Below are positions 1-7,329 of a stretch of DNA of 10,026 bases, one piece after another. The stretch's first letter is position 1. Each line of letters opens with the position of its first letter. This DNA comes from Pseudomonadota bacterium. GTDB lineage: Bacteria; Pseudomonadota; Gammaproteobacteria; Pseudomonadales; Oleiphilaceae. The translations under genes and the position numbers were made by a program. The notes below the pieces were generated by a model. The model was not told the origin of the DNA and did not search any database. It saw nothing but the letters and a program-made list of their open reading frames with translations. The DNA lies in NCBI GenBank assembly GCA_023430625.1, contig JAEZAA010000290.1, positions 1-10,026 of the forward strand, given 5' to 3'.

Positions 1-44
1 CGATGGCGGCCTGAAGTTCAATTCTAAGAAAGTAGGCGGGGCTA

Positions 45-1388
45 ATGATCAAGATCAAGAGGGGCCTGAACCTCCCGATTAGCGGCGCGCCTGTACAAAC
101 CATCGAAAATGGCAAACCGGTGAAGCAGGTTGCGCTCATCGGTTTTGACTATGTGGGCATGAAACCCACCATGGAAGTACAGGTTGGTGATCGTGTGAAA
201 TGCGGGCAACTGCTGTTCACCGACAAGAAGACCGAAGGGGTGCGTTATACCGCGCCAGCCAGCGGTGTTGTCTCGGCGATCAACCGGGGTGAGCGTCGTG
301 TTTTCCAGTCGGTCGTGATCGATGTGGAGGGCGACGAGTATGAGACCTTCGCCAGCTATCCAGAGGCGCAGTTTTCCCAACTAAGCCGCCAGCAGGTGGT
401 TGATAACCTGGTGGCGTCCGGTCTCTGGACTGCGTTTCGCACCCGCCCGTTCAGCCGGGTGCCCGCCGTTGATAGCGAGCCACACTCCATCTTTGTCACA
501 GCCATCGACACCAACCCGTTGACGGCCGATCCGGCAGTGATCATTCGCGAAGCCGCCGCTGATTTCAAACTTGGTGTTGAACTTCTCGGCCATCTGACCC
601 CAGGCAAGGTATTTGTCTGTACTGCGCCCGGTGTCGCTCTCGATCTCCCGTCTGCTGGCAAGACCCAGCGCGAAGAATTCTCCGGCCCGCATCCCGCGGG
701 TCTGGCAGGTACACACATTCATCACCTCGATCCAGTAAGCGCCACCAAGACCGTCTGGTCGATCGGCTATCAGGATGTGATTGCGGTCGCGCGCCTGTTC
801 CGCACAGGCCGACTGGATGTAACCCGCGTCGTCGCGCTGGCCGGACCGCAGGTGAAGAAACCACGCCTGATCCGTACCCGTCTCGGTGCAAATCTGGAAG
901 AACTCTGTGCCGGCGAACTCCAGGACGGCGTCAACCGGATCATTTCCGGTTCCGTATTCGGTGGCCGTTCCACTCGTGGCCCTGTGTCATTCCTGGGGCG
1001 TTACGCCAACCAGGTTAGCGTTCTGCTTGAAGGCACCCAGCGGGATTTCCTCGGCTGGCTGTCGCCCGGCCCGAACATGTTCTCGGTGCTGAACGTTTAT
1101 CTGTCCAAGCTGACACCGAAGAAACTCTTCAAGTTCACCACCACGACCAATGGCAGCGAGCGGGCGATGGTTCCGATCGGTACCTACGAAGGCGTCATGC
1201 CACTGGACGTGTTGCCGACCCAACTGCTGCGATCCCTGATCGTGGGTGATACCGAAACCGCGCAAAAACTCGGTTGCCTGGAGTTGGATGAAGAGGATCT
1301 CGCGCTCTGTACCTTCGTATGTCCTGGAAAGTACGAGTACGGTCCCATTCTTCGCAGCAATCTGACCCGAATCGAGCAGGAGGGTTAA
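45..1388 (+). CDS. nqrA: Na+-translocating NADH:quinone reductase subunit A
   Basis: NqrA is the cytoplasmic-side subunit of Na+-NQR, a peripheral protein packed against NqrB and implicated in quinone access. The 447-residue product has about the usual family length (roughly 446). It opens with MIKIKRGLNLPISG, the standard NqrA start, and has no membrane segment. The N-terminal part resembles a biotinyl/lipoyl-like fold (VGDRVKCGQLLFTDKK, about residues 47-62). The C-terminal end carries the typical FVCPGKYEYGPILR signature (residues 424-437, Cys426). The ATG start matches the family N-terminus, though only a purine-rich stretch (about 27-41) precedes it rather than a clean Shine-Dalgarno. 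It is the first gene of the nqr operon and ends 4 bases before nqrB. The promoter is not in the window. Identification is secure. Confidence 0.97.
   Translation: MIKIKRGLNLPISGAPVQTIENGKPVKQVALIGFDYVGMKPTMEVQVGDRVKCGQLLFTDKKTEGVRYTAPASGVVSAINRGERRVFQSVVIDVEGDEYETFASYPEAQFSQLSRQQVVDNLVASGLWTAFRTRPFSRVPAVDSEPHSIFVTAIDTNPLTADPAVIIREAAADFKLGVELLGHLTPGKVFVCTAPGVALDLPSAGKTQREEFSGPHPAGLAGTHIHHLDPVSATKTVWSIGYQDVIAVARLFRTGRLDVTRVVALAGPQVKKPRLIRTRLGANLEELCAGELQDGVNRIISGSVFGGRSTRGPVSFLGRYANQVSVLLEGTQRDFLGWLSPGPNMFSVLNVYLSKLTPKKLFKFTTTTNGSERAMVPIGTYEGVMPLDVLPTQLLRSLIVGDTETAQKLGCLELDEEDLALCTFVCPGKYEYGPILRSNLTRIEQEG
1378..1383 (+). promoter_or_regulatory. Ribosome binding site of nqrB
   Basis: AGGAGG lies within the last codons of nqrA, 9 bases before the ATG at 1393. 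It is a near-consensus Shine-Dalgarno and supports that start for nqrB. Confidence 0.8.
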
Positions 1389-1392
1389 TCGG

Positions 1393-2589
1393 ATGAGAAA
1401 GTTTCTCGACAGTATCGAACACCACTTCGAAAAGGGTGGTAAATACGAGAAGTGGTACGCGCTCTACGAGGCCGTGGACACCATCTTCTACACGCCTGGC
1501 AAGGTAACCTCCACCACGGCTCATGTACGCGACGGCATTGACCTCAAGCGGATCATGATTACCGTATGGCTCTGCGCCTTCCCCGCGATGTTCTTTGGTA
1601 TGTACAACGTGGGCCTGCAGGCGAACTCCTACCTGGCCGCGAATGGCCTGGTCATGACCGGAGATGACTGGCGGCATGCCATTATCATGGCGCTGGCGGG
1701 AAATAATCCGGCCAGTATCTGGGATAACTTGATCTACGGCGCGGCCTATTTTGTACCCATCTATGCCGTGACCTTTGTGGTCGGGGGCTTTTGGGAAGTT
1801 CTGTTTGCTACGGTGCGTAAGCACGAAGTCAACGAAGGCTTCTTCGTTACGTCCATCCTGTTTGCTCTGATCCTGCCGCCGACGATTCCTCTTTGGCAGG
1901 TAGCGCTGGGCATTACGTTCGGCGTTGTAATCGGTAAAGAGGTCTTTGGCGGTACCGGCAAGAACTTCCTGAACCCGGCACTTACCGGTCGCGCATTCTT
2001 GTTCTTTGCCTATCCGGCGGAAATTTCCGGTGATACGGTCTGGACGGCTGTGGATGGCTTTAGCGGTGCCACGGCCTTGAGCGTTGCCGCCCAGGACGGC
2101 ATGGCGGCAGTTCAACAGCAGCTTACCTGGTTGCAGGCGTTCTTCGGTTTCCAGCAAGGCTCCGTGGGCGAAACCTCCACGCTGGCGATTTTGATCGGTG
2201 GCGCAGTGCTGTTGATTACCCGCATTGCATCCTGGCGAATCGTGGCAGGGGTGATGATCGGCATGATTGCGACGGCGTTAATGTTCAATGCCATCGGCTC
2301 CGAGACCAACCCCATGTTCCAGATGACGCCTCAGTGGCACTTCGTGCTCGGTGGCTTCGCATTCGGCATGATCTTCATGGCGACCGATCCCGTGTCTGCG
2401 TCCATGACGGATACCGGGAAGTGGTTCTTCGGTGCGCTGATCGGTGTCATGGTGGTACTGGTGCGCGTGGTCAACCCGGCCTACCCAGAGGGCGTCATGC
2501 TGGCAATCCTGTTTGCCAACCTGTTTGCACCCTTCATTGATTACCTGGTGGTGCAGGCCAACATTAAGAGGAGACTGGCCCGTGTCTAG
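1393..2589 (+). CDS. nqrB: Na+-translocating NADH:quinone reductase subunit B
   Basis: NqrB is a large integral membrane subunit of Na+-NQR that carries covalent FMN and takes part in quinone reduction and Na+ translocation. The 398-residue product has an amphipathic N-terminus (MRKFLDSIEHHFEKGGKYEK) followed by about ten hydrophobic segments. The flavinylation motif DGFSGAT occurs at residues 221-227. Thr227 is the expected site of phosphoester-linked FMN, equivalent to Thr236 in Vibrio cholerae, and would be modified by ApbE. The GGFWE motif at residues 131-135 matches the region where Vibrio mutations affect quinone or inhibitor interaction (family knowledge, recalled). The protein is slightly shorter than the Vibrio version (about 415), mostly by loop differences. 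The gene overlaps nqrC by 8 bases. Identification is secure. Confidence 0.97.
   Translation: MRKFLDSIEHHFEKGGKYEKWYALYEAVDTIFYTPGKVTSTTAHVRDGIDLKRIMITVWLCAFPAMFFGMYNVGLQANSYLAANGLVMTGDDWRHAIIMALAGNNPASIWDNLIYGAAYFVPIYAVTFVVGGFWEVLFATVRKHEVNEGFFVTSILFALILPPTIPLWQVALGITFGVVIGKEVFGGTGKNFLNPALTGRAFLFFAYPAEISGDTVWTAVDGFSGATALSVAAQDGMAAVQQQLTWLQAFFGFQQGSVGETSTLAILIGGAVLLITRIASWRIVAGVMIGMIATALMFNAIGSETNPMFQMTPQWHFVLGGFAFGMIFMATDPVSASMTDTGKWFFGALIGVMVVLVRVVNPAYPEGVMLAILFANLFAPFIDYLVVQANIKRRLARV
2566..2573 (+). promoter_or_regulatory. Ribosome binding site of nqrC, fixes a GTG start
   Basis: AAGAGGAG ends 8 bases before the GTG at 2582. It argues for that GTG as the start of nqrC, rather than any upstream in-frame codon inside nqrB, because the protein beginning there has the expected short N-terminus before its membrane anchor. 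Confidence 0.75.
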
Positions 2590-3400
2590 TGCTCGTAACG
2601 ATTCAATCTCCAAAACGATCATTGTCGCGCTGGCACTCTGTATCGTCTGCTCCGTGGTCGTGTCGGCGGCAGCGGTTCTGCTGAAGCCAACGCAGGTGCG
2701 CAACAGTACGCTAAACATGAAGGAAAACATCCTGCGTGCGGCTAACTTGGTTCAGGGACCGGTGTCGGGTCCCGAGATCGAGGAAAAGTTCAAGCAGGTG
2801 ACTGCACGGATCGTCGATCTGGAAACCGGTAACTATGTCGAACCCAGCGAAGTCGGCGCAGCCAGTGTCGAGGCCTTTGACCAGTTCAAGGCCGCCAAGG
2901 ATCCTGCCTACTCCGTAGGATTGAACGGTGCTGAGGATATTGCTGGCATCAAGCGGGCCGAGCGTTATGCGAAAGTGTATCTGCTGGAACAAGAGGGTCG
3001 CGTTGAACGGGTGATCGTGCCGGTACGCGGGTACGGACTCTGGTCGACTCTCTATGGCTTTCTGGCCCTGGAAGGCGATGCCAACACGGTTGTTGGTTTA
3101 ACCTTCTACCAGCACGCGGAAACGCCAGGTCTCGGTGGTGAGGTCGACAATCCTGCGTGGAAGGCACAATGGCCTGGCAAAAAGATCTATGATCTGGAGC
3201 AGGGTGCAGAACCTCAGATTGAGCTGGTGAAAGGCGGTGTACGGGCCGATAGCGCGAACGCGGTGTATGGCGTTGATGCGCTGGCTGGCGCAACCCTGAC
3301 CAGCCGCGGCATCACCAATCTGCTCCATTTCTGGCTTGGCCAGCAGGGATTCCAACAGTATCTCGAGAAGGTCCGTTCCGGGGAGGCCAACAATGTCTGA
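2582..3400 (+). CDS. nqrC: Na+-translocating NADH:quinone reductase subunit C
   Basis: NqrC is a single-span membrane subunit whose periplasmic domain holds a second covalently bound FMN. From the GTG start the product is 272 residues, a little longer than Vibrio NqrC (about 257). One membrane segment spans about residues 12-35 (TIIVALALCIVCSVVVSAAA). The rest is the FMN-binding domain, including the stretch GYGLWSTLYGFLALEGD and the flavinylation motif DALAGATLTS, in which Thr238 is the predicted FMN acceptor for ApbE. The reading frame stays open upstream to 2444, but that extension lies inside nqrB and lacks NqrC character. The start at 2582 overlaps the end of nqrB by 8 bases, and the stop overlaps the start of nqrD by 8 bases, which suggests translational coupling. 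Identification is secure; the GTG start is likely. Confidence 0.95.
   Translation: MSSARNDSISKTIIVALALCIVCSVVVSAAAVLLKPTQVRNSTLNMKENILRAANLVQGPVSGPEIEEKFKQVTARIVDLETGNYVEPSEVGAASVEAFDQFKAAKDPAYSVGLNGAEDIAGIKRAERYAKVYLLEQEGRVERVIVPVRGYGLWSTLYGFLALEGDANTVVGLTFYQHAETPGLGGEVDNPAWKAQWPGKKIYDLEQGAEPQIELVKGGVRADSANAVYGVDALAGATLTSRGITNLLHFWLGQQGFQQYLEKVRSGEANNV
3380..3386 (+). promoter_or_regulatory. Ribosome binding site of nqrD
   Basis: GGGGAGG sits at the end of nqrC, 6 bases before the ATG at 3393. It selects that ATG as the nqrD start over the longer open frame that begins at 3336. Confidence 0.75.
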
Positions 3401-4058
3401 CGTGAGCGCAAAAAAGGTTCTGCTTGAACCGATTTTCAGCAATAACCCCATTGCCCTGCAGATTCTTGGTATTTGCTCGGCACTGGCGGTGACGACCAGC
3501 CTTCAGCTCTCCATCGTGATGGGGGTTGCGGTCTCGCTGGTAACCGCATTTTCGAGCATGGCGATTTCGGTGATCCGGTCTCAGATCCCGAACAGCATCC
3601 GAATCATTGTCCAGATGACCATCATTGCCTCACTGGTAATCGTGGTAGACCAGGTTCTCAAGGCGTATGCCTACGAAACCAGCAAGCAGTTGTCGGTATT
3701 CGTGGGGCTGATCATCACGAACTGTATCGTGATGGGCCGCGCGGAAGCCTTCGCCATGGCGAACAGCCCCGGCATGAGTTTCCTCGACGGAATCGGCAAT
3801 GGCGCGGGCTATGCCACGGTCTTGATCTTTGTCGGCACGATCCGCGAGTTGTTTGGTGCCGGCAGCTTGCTCGGCTACCAGATTCTGACGCCCATCAAGG
3901 ATGGCGGCTGGTACGCGCCGAACGGGCTCCTGCTGCTGCCGCCGAGCGCATTTTTCATTATTGGCCTGATGATTTGGGGCCTGCGTAGCTGGAAACGAAG
4001 CCAGGTTGAGGCGCCAGATTACAAAATGGCCGCCCACAAGGTGAAGGAGGCGTTCTAA
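3393..4058 (+). CDS. nqrD: Na+-translocating NADH:quinone reductase subunit D
   Basis: NqrD is an integral membrane subunit that pairs with NqrE in a pseudo-symmetric core holding an iron-sulfur centre between them. The ATG at 3393 gives 221 residues beginning MSDVSAKKVLLEPIFSNNPI. About six hydrophobic segments follow. The two conserved half-channel cysteines are present: Cys28 (ILGICSA) and Cys111 (ITNCIVMGRAEAF), matching the Vibrio cholerae pair Cys29 and Cys112. The frame is open upstream to 3336, but those codons lie within nqrC and give no family-like sequence. The gene overlaps nqrC by 8 bases and is separated from nqrE by a single base. It belongs to the RnfA/NqrD-E family; the operon context rules out Rnf. 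Confidence 0.96.
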   Translation: MSDVSAKKVLLEPIFSNNPIALQILGICSALAVTTSLQLSIVMGVAVSLVTAFSSMAISVIRSQIPNSIRIIVQMTIIASLVIVVDQVLKAYAYETSKQLSVFVGLIITNCIVMGRAEAFAMANSPGMSFLDGIGNGAGYATVLIFVGTIRELFGAGSLLGYQILTPIKDGGWYAPNGLLLLPPSAFFIIGLMIWGLRSWKRSQVEAPDYKMAAHKVKEAF

Positions 4059-4059
4059 C

Positions 4060-4671
4060 ATGGTCGAGCATTATATTAGTCTGTTGGTTAAGGCCGTGTT
4101 CGTGGAGAACATGGCGCTGGCCTTCTTCCTGGGTATGTGTACCTTCATCGCGCTCTCCAAGAAAATGGAAGCCGCGATTGGTCTTAGCATTGCCGTTGTG
4201 CTGGTGCTGACCATTACCACGCCGGTCAACAACCTGCTGTACAACCATATCCTGCGCGAAGGGGCACTGGCCTGGGCCGGGTTTCCCGATGTGGACCTGA
4301 GCTTCCTGGGATTGCTTTCCTACATTGGCGTAATCGCGGCCATCGTCCAGATCATGGAGATGGTGTTGGATAAGTTCTTCCCGGCGCTTTATAACGCCCT
4401 CGGCGTTTTCCTCCCCCTGATCACGGTGAACTGCGCGATCATGGGTGCGGCACTGTTCATGGTCGAGCGTGATTACACCTTCGGCGAAAGTGTCGTCTAT
4501 GGATTTGGCGCCGGCCTTGGCTGGGCTCTGGCAATCGTGGCACTGGCGGGTATCCGGGAAAAACTCAAATATTCGGATGTGCCGGAAGGTCTTCGCGGCC
4601 TTGGCATTACCTTCCTCACGGTCGGCCTGATGTCCCTCGGCTTCATGTCGTTCTCGGGAATCACCCTGTAG
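4060..4671 (+). CDS. nqrE: Na+-translocating NADH:quinone reductase subunit E
   Basis: NqrE is the membrane partner of NqrD. The 203-residue protein (Vibrio about 198) starts MVEHYISLLVKAVFVENMAL, a characteristic family N-terminus, and has about six hydrophobic helices. The cysteines thought to hold the intramembrane iron-sulfur centre with those of NqrD are present: Cys27 (LGMCTF) and Cys125 (ITVNCAIMGAALF). AAGGAGG at 4044-4050, inside the end of nqrD, lies 9 bases before the ATG. A 30-base gap separates it from nqrF. Identification is secure. Confidence 0.97.
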   Translation: MVEHYISLLVKAVFVENMALAFFLGMCTFIALSKKMEAAIGLSIAVVLVLTITTPVNNLLYNHILREGALAWAGFPDVDLSFLGLLSYIGVIAAIVQIMEMVLDKFFPALYNALGVFLPLITVNCAIMGAALFMVERDYTFGESVVYGFGAGLGWALAIVALAGIREKLKYSDVPEGLRGLGITFLTVGLMSLGFMSFSGITL

Positions 4672-4701
4672 GTCAAGGGCTAAACGAAGAAGGTCTAGAA
4701 C

Positions 4702-5928
4702 ATGAATACAGAAATTATTTTAGGCGTGGTGATGTTCACCGTCATCGTGCTGTCCCTGGTTGCCATGATTCTGGCAGCGCGGGCGCGGCTGGTGAGCACC
4801 GGTGATGTCACCATTGAAGTGAATGGCGAGGCCGATCATACGATCAAGACGCCGGCGGGCGGCAAGTTGCTGCAGACCTTGGCATCCGAGGGGCTTTTCC
4901 TGTCCTCTGCCTGTGGTGGCGGCGGTAGCTGCGCACAGTGTAAATGTAAGGTGCTTGAAGGTGGCGGCTCCATGCTTCCCACTGAAAAGGCGCACTTCAC
5001 CAACCGCGAGGAGAAGGAAGGCTGGCGCCTTTCCTGCCAGGTGGCGGTGAAGCAGAACATGAAGATCGAAGTACCCGAAGAGATCTTCGGCGTGAAGAAG
5101 TGTGAGTGCGAGGTTGTTTCCAACAACAACGTTGCCACCTTCATTAAAGAGCTGGTGTTGAAGTTGCCGGAAGGGGAGAACGTGAACTTCCGCGCGGGTG
5201 GATATGTTCAGCTCGAATGCCCGCCCTACGATGTGTCATTCAAGGACTTCGCCGTGGAAGAACGCTTCCGTGGCGACTGGGATAAGTTCGATCTCTGGCG
5301 TTATCGCTCAGTGGTTAACGAGACCACGATCCGTGCATACTCCATGGCGAACTACCCTGAAGAGCGTGGTCTTCTGAAGTTCAATATCCGGATCGCGACG
5401 CCGCCGCCCAACACGGACCTGCCGCCCGGCAAGATGTCGTCCTGGGTGTTCTCACTCAAGCCCGGCGACAAGGTTACGGTCTACGGTCCGTTCGGCGAGT
5501 TCTTCGCCAAGGACACCGACGCGGAAATGGTCTTCGTGGGTGGCGGTGCCGGCATGGCGCCTATGCGTTCCCACATCTTCGACCAGCTCAAGCGCCTAAA
5601 GTCCTCTCGCAAGATGTCGTTCTGGTACGGTGCCCGTAGTAAGCGGGAGATGTTCTATCAGGATGAATACGACAAGCTGCAGGACGAGAACGAGAACTTC
5701 CGCTGGCACGTTGCGTTGTCCGACCCGCTGCCTGAAGACAACTGGGATGGATATACCGGATTCATTCACAACGTTCTGTACGAACAGTACCTGAAGAATC
5801 ACCCGGCGCCGGAAGACTGCGAGTTCTACATGTGCGGACCGCCCATGATGAACGCGGCGGTGATCAAGATGCTGAAGGATCTTGGCGTCGAGGATGAGAA
5901 CATCATGCTTGACGATTTTGGAGGCTAA
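4702..5928 (+). CDS. nqrF: Na+-translocating NADH:quinone reductase subunit F, NADH-oxidising
   Basis: NqrF is the electron-input subunit: it oxidises NADH through FAD and passes electrons to a [2Fe-2S] centre. The 408-residue product matches the Vibrio length. In order it shows a membrane anchor (about residues 4-26), then a ferredoxin domain with cluster ligands Cys71, Cys77, Cys80 and Cys112. The FAD-binding motif RAYS is at 211-214. The NADH-binding glycine-rich motif GGGAGMAP is at 280-287, CGPPMM is at 378-383, and the protein ends in the typical DDFGG. A Shine-Dalgarno (GAAGAAGG, 4686-4693) precedes the ATG by 8 bases. All key residues are intact, so an active NADH dehydrogenase is expected. 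Confidence 0.98.
   Translation: MNTEIILGVVMFTVIVLSLVAMILAARARLVSTGDVTIEVNGEADHTIKTPAGGKLLQTLASEGLFLSSACGGGGSCAQCKCKVLEGGGSMLPTEKAHFTNREEKEGWRLSCQVAVKQNMKIEVPEEIFGVKKCECEVVSNNNVATFIKELVLKLPEGENVNFRAGGYVQLECPPYDVSFKDFAVEERFRGDWDKFDLWRYRSVVNETTIRAYSMANYPEERGLLKFNIRIATPPPNTDLPPGKMSSWVFSLKPGDKVTVYGPFGEFFAKDTDAEMVFVGGGAGMAPMRSHIFDQLKRLKSSRKMSFWYGARSKREMFYQDEYDKLQDENENFRWHVALSDPLPEDNWDGYTGFIHNVLYEQYLKNHPAPEDCEFYMCGPPMMNAAVIKMLKDLGVEDENIMLDDFGG
5920..5924 (+). promoter_or_regulatory. Candidate Shine-Dalgarno for apbE, badly placed for its GTG
   Basis: GGAGG lies in the Gly-Gly codons that end nqrF. It is 27 bases before the annotated GTG start of apbE, too far to serve it normally, but 6 bases before an in-frame ATT at 5931. 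Because it encodes conserved NqrF residues it may be coincidental. Confidence 0.35.
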
Positions 5929-5951
5929 GCATTCGCCCGCTAACTTCTAGA

Positions 5952-6977
5952 GTGAAGCCTGCTTGGATCGCGGTGCTGTTGTTGGGCATCGCGCTGTTGG
6001 CAGGTTGCACGGCGCCTGATGACAGTCAGGTCTACACCATTGAAGGCCCGATCATGGGAACCCAGTACCACGTAAAGGTGGTGCTGGGGCCCGAGCGCGT
6101 GGCGCTTCTCCCGCAATTGCAGGAAGGCGTACTTCAGGCGTTGCGGGACGTCGACACCCTGATGTCGACCTACAAGCCTGATTCAGAAATTTCCCGCTTT
6201 AACCGGTTGCAGTCACAGGACTGGTTTACCCTGTCTCCCGCCACCTTTGAGGTCCTGGATCTCGGCCTCGAAATCAGCAAGAACACCAATGGCGCGTTCG
6301 ATATGACGGTCGGGCCTTTGGTCAACCTCTGGGGTTTTGGGCCTGAGCGCCGTCCTGATCAGATTCCCACGGCCGCCACCGTCCGCAAGATCAAGCAAAC
6401 GGTTGGATATCGCCTGTTGGATCTGCGGCAGGAGCCATTTTCCCTTCGCAAGAAGAAGCCGCAGGTGCAGGTGGATTTGTCGGCAATCGCCAAGGGCTAC
6501 GCGGTGGATCAGGTTGCATCCTATCTGCTGGGACAGGAAATCGGCGACTTTCTGGTGGAGGTCGGTGGTGAGATTCGCATCAACGGCTCCAAGCCCGATG
6601 GCGAAACCTGGCGCCTGGCGATTGAGTCACCGCAGGAGAGTCAGCGTCAGGTCCACCGGGTCCTGAAGGTTACCAACGTCGCCATGGCAACCTCCGGGGA
6701 ATATCGGAACTATTATGAAATGGACGGTAAGCGGTTTTCCCACACGGTTGATCCGCGTACCGGTTTTACGATTAACCATACTCTGGCGTCGGTGTCCGTT
6801 ATCGACCAGTCCTGTGCCCGTGCCGACGCCCTGGCGACGGCGTTCATGGTGATGGGGACGAAACAAGCCATGGAATACGCTGTCAAAAACAACGTTGCAG
6901 CGTATTTTATCGACAGAGTGGATGGCACTTTCCGAACATTGCATTCACCGGCGTTCGAGCGCTATCTTCAGCGCTGA
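5952..6977 (+). CDS. apbE: FAD:protein FMN transferase, lipoprotein
   Basis: ApbE uses FAD to attach FMN, through a phosphoester bond, to threonines in NqrB and NqrC, so it is a maturation enzyme for the pump encoded just upstream. The 341-residue product begins with a lipoprotein signal: a hydrophobic stretch, then the lipobox LAGC with Cys19. It is therefore expected at the outer face of the inner membrane or anchored in the envelope. Family motifs follow in order: IMGTQYHV (34-41), GAFDMTVGPLVNLWGFG (114-130), DLSAIAKGYAVD (175-186), GGEIRINGSKPDG (205-217), SHTVDPRTG (263-271), and ADALATA (291-297), whose Asp and Thr belong to the Mg2+ site. The start is uncertain: GTG at 5952 is the only conventional in-frame start here and has no good ribosome site; an ATT at 5931 is the alternative. 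It lies 23 bases after nqrF. Function is secure. Confidence 0.95.
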   Translation: MKPAWIAVLLLGIALLAGCTAPDDSQVYTIEGPIMGTQYHVKVVLGPERVALLPQLQEGVLQALRDVDTLMSTYKPDSEISRFNRLQSQDWFTLSPATFEVLDLGLEISKNTNGAFDMTVGPLVNLWGFGPERRPDQIPTAATVRKIKQTVGYRLLDLRQEPFSLRKKKPQVQVDLSAIAKGYAVDQVASYLLGQEIGDFLVEVGGEIRINGSKPDGETWRLAIESPQESQRQVHRVLKVTNVAMATSGEYRNYYEMDGKRFSHTVDPRTGFTINHTLASVSVIDQSCARADALATAFMVMGTKQAMEYAVKNNVAAYFIDRVDGTFRTLHSPAFERYLQR

Positions 6978-7023
6978 TTAGTCGCCATTGACGCCGCGTA
7001 CGTCACCCGGACGCCCGCATTAC

Positions 7024-7034
7024 AGAAGGGGGAG
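7024..7034 (+). promoter_or_regulatory. Ribosome binding site of nqrM
   Basis: The purine run AGAAGGGGGAG lies just before the ATG at 7038. It is the only recognisable element in the 60-base gap between apbE and nqrM; I see no promoter or hairpin in the rest of that gap. Confidence 0.7.
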
Positions 7035-7037
7035 TAG

Positions 7038-7304
7038 ATGGGAACCTTTTTAGTCGTTTTGGTCTTTATGTTGATCGTGGTCGCAGCCATGTCCATTGGC
7101 GTGCTGATGGGACGCAAGCCGATTGCCGGCTCTTGCGGTGGCATGAGTGCGCTGGGAATGGAAACTGCTTGCGAGATCTGCGGCGGAGATCAAACTAAAT
7201 GTGACAAAGAGTCCGCCAAGGCAGGTGACCGACGAGAGCAGGACAATCTCACCTATGACGCAGCGGCAAGCAGCCCTGAAGGGAATGCCGCACCAAGATC
7301 ATGA
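7038..7304 (+). CDS. nqrM: Na+-NQR maturation protein, small cysteine-rich membrane protein
   Basis: NqrM (formerly DUF539) is required for an active Na+-NQR and is thought to supply iron for the centre between NqrD and NqrE. The 88-residue product has one N-terminal membrane segment (about residues 4-24) followed by a cysteine-rich section. Its four cysteines are Cys33 (GSCGGMSALGME), Cys45 and Cys48 (CEIC) and Cys55 (TKCDKE), the pattern known for this family. The C-terminal 30 residues are hydrophilic and look disordered, and I attach no function to them. The gene follows apbE by 60 bases and precedes sthA by 25, with no terminator on either side, consistent with the same transcript. Family assignment rests on the cysteine pattern, size and position. 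Confidence 0.93.
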   Translation: MGTFLVVLVFMLIVVAAMSIGVLMGRKPIAGSCGGMSALGMETACEICGGDQTKCDKESAKAGDRREQDNLTYDAAASSPEGNAAPRS

Positions 7305-7329
7305 TCCGGTTTGAGGAGCGTAGGGTTTA

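Noticed and set aside
1..44. Possible nqr promoter upstream of nqrA
   Set aside because: Only 44 bases are available and no convincing -35/-10 pair or operator can be seen in them.
1195..2157. A 320-codon open frame on the - strand across the nqrA-nqrB junction
   Set aside because: It lies antisense to two clearly conserved genes, its translation is rich in Arg, His and Gln with no recognisable domain, and long antisense frames are common in GC-rich coding DNA.
2444..2581. Upstream extension of the nqrC frame to an ATG at 2444
   Set aside because: The added 46 residues lie wholly within nqrB, do not resemble NqrC, and a good ribosome site supports the GTG at 2582.
3473..3988. A 171-codon + strand frame inside nqrD
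   Set aside because: It is an alternate-frame shadow of nqrD, with low-complexity Arg/Gly/His-rich sequence and no ribosome site.
4694..5951. TCTAGA hexamers just before the nqrF start and just before the apbE start
   Set aside because: Only two copies, in differing contexts and with no flanking similarity; best explained by chance.
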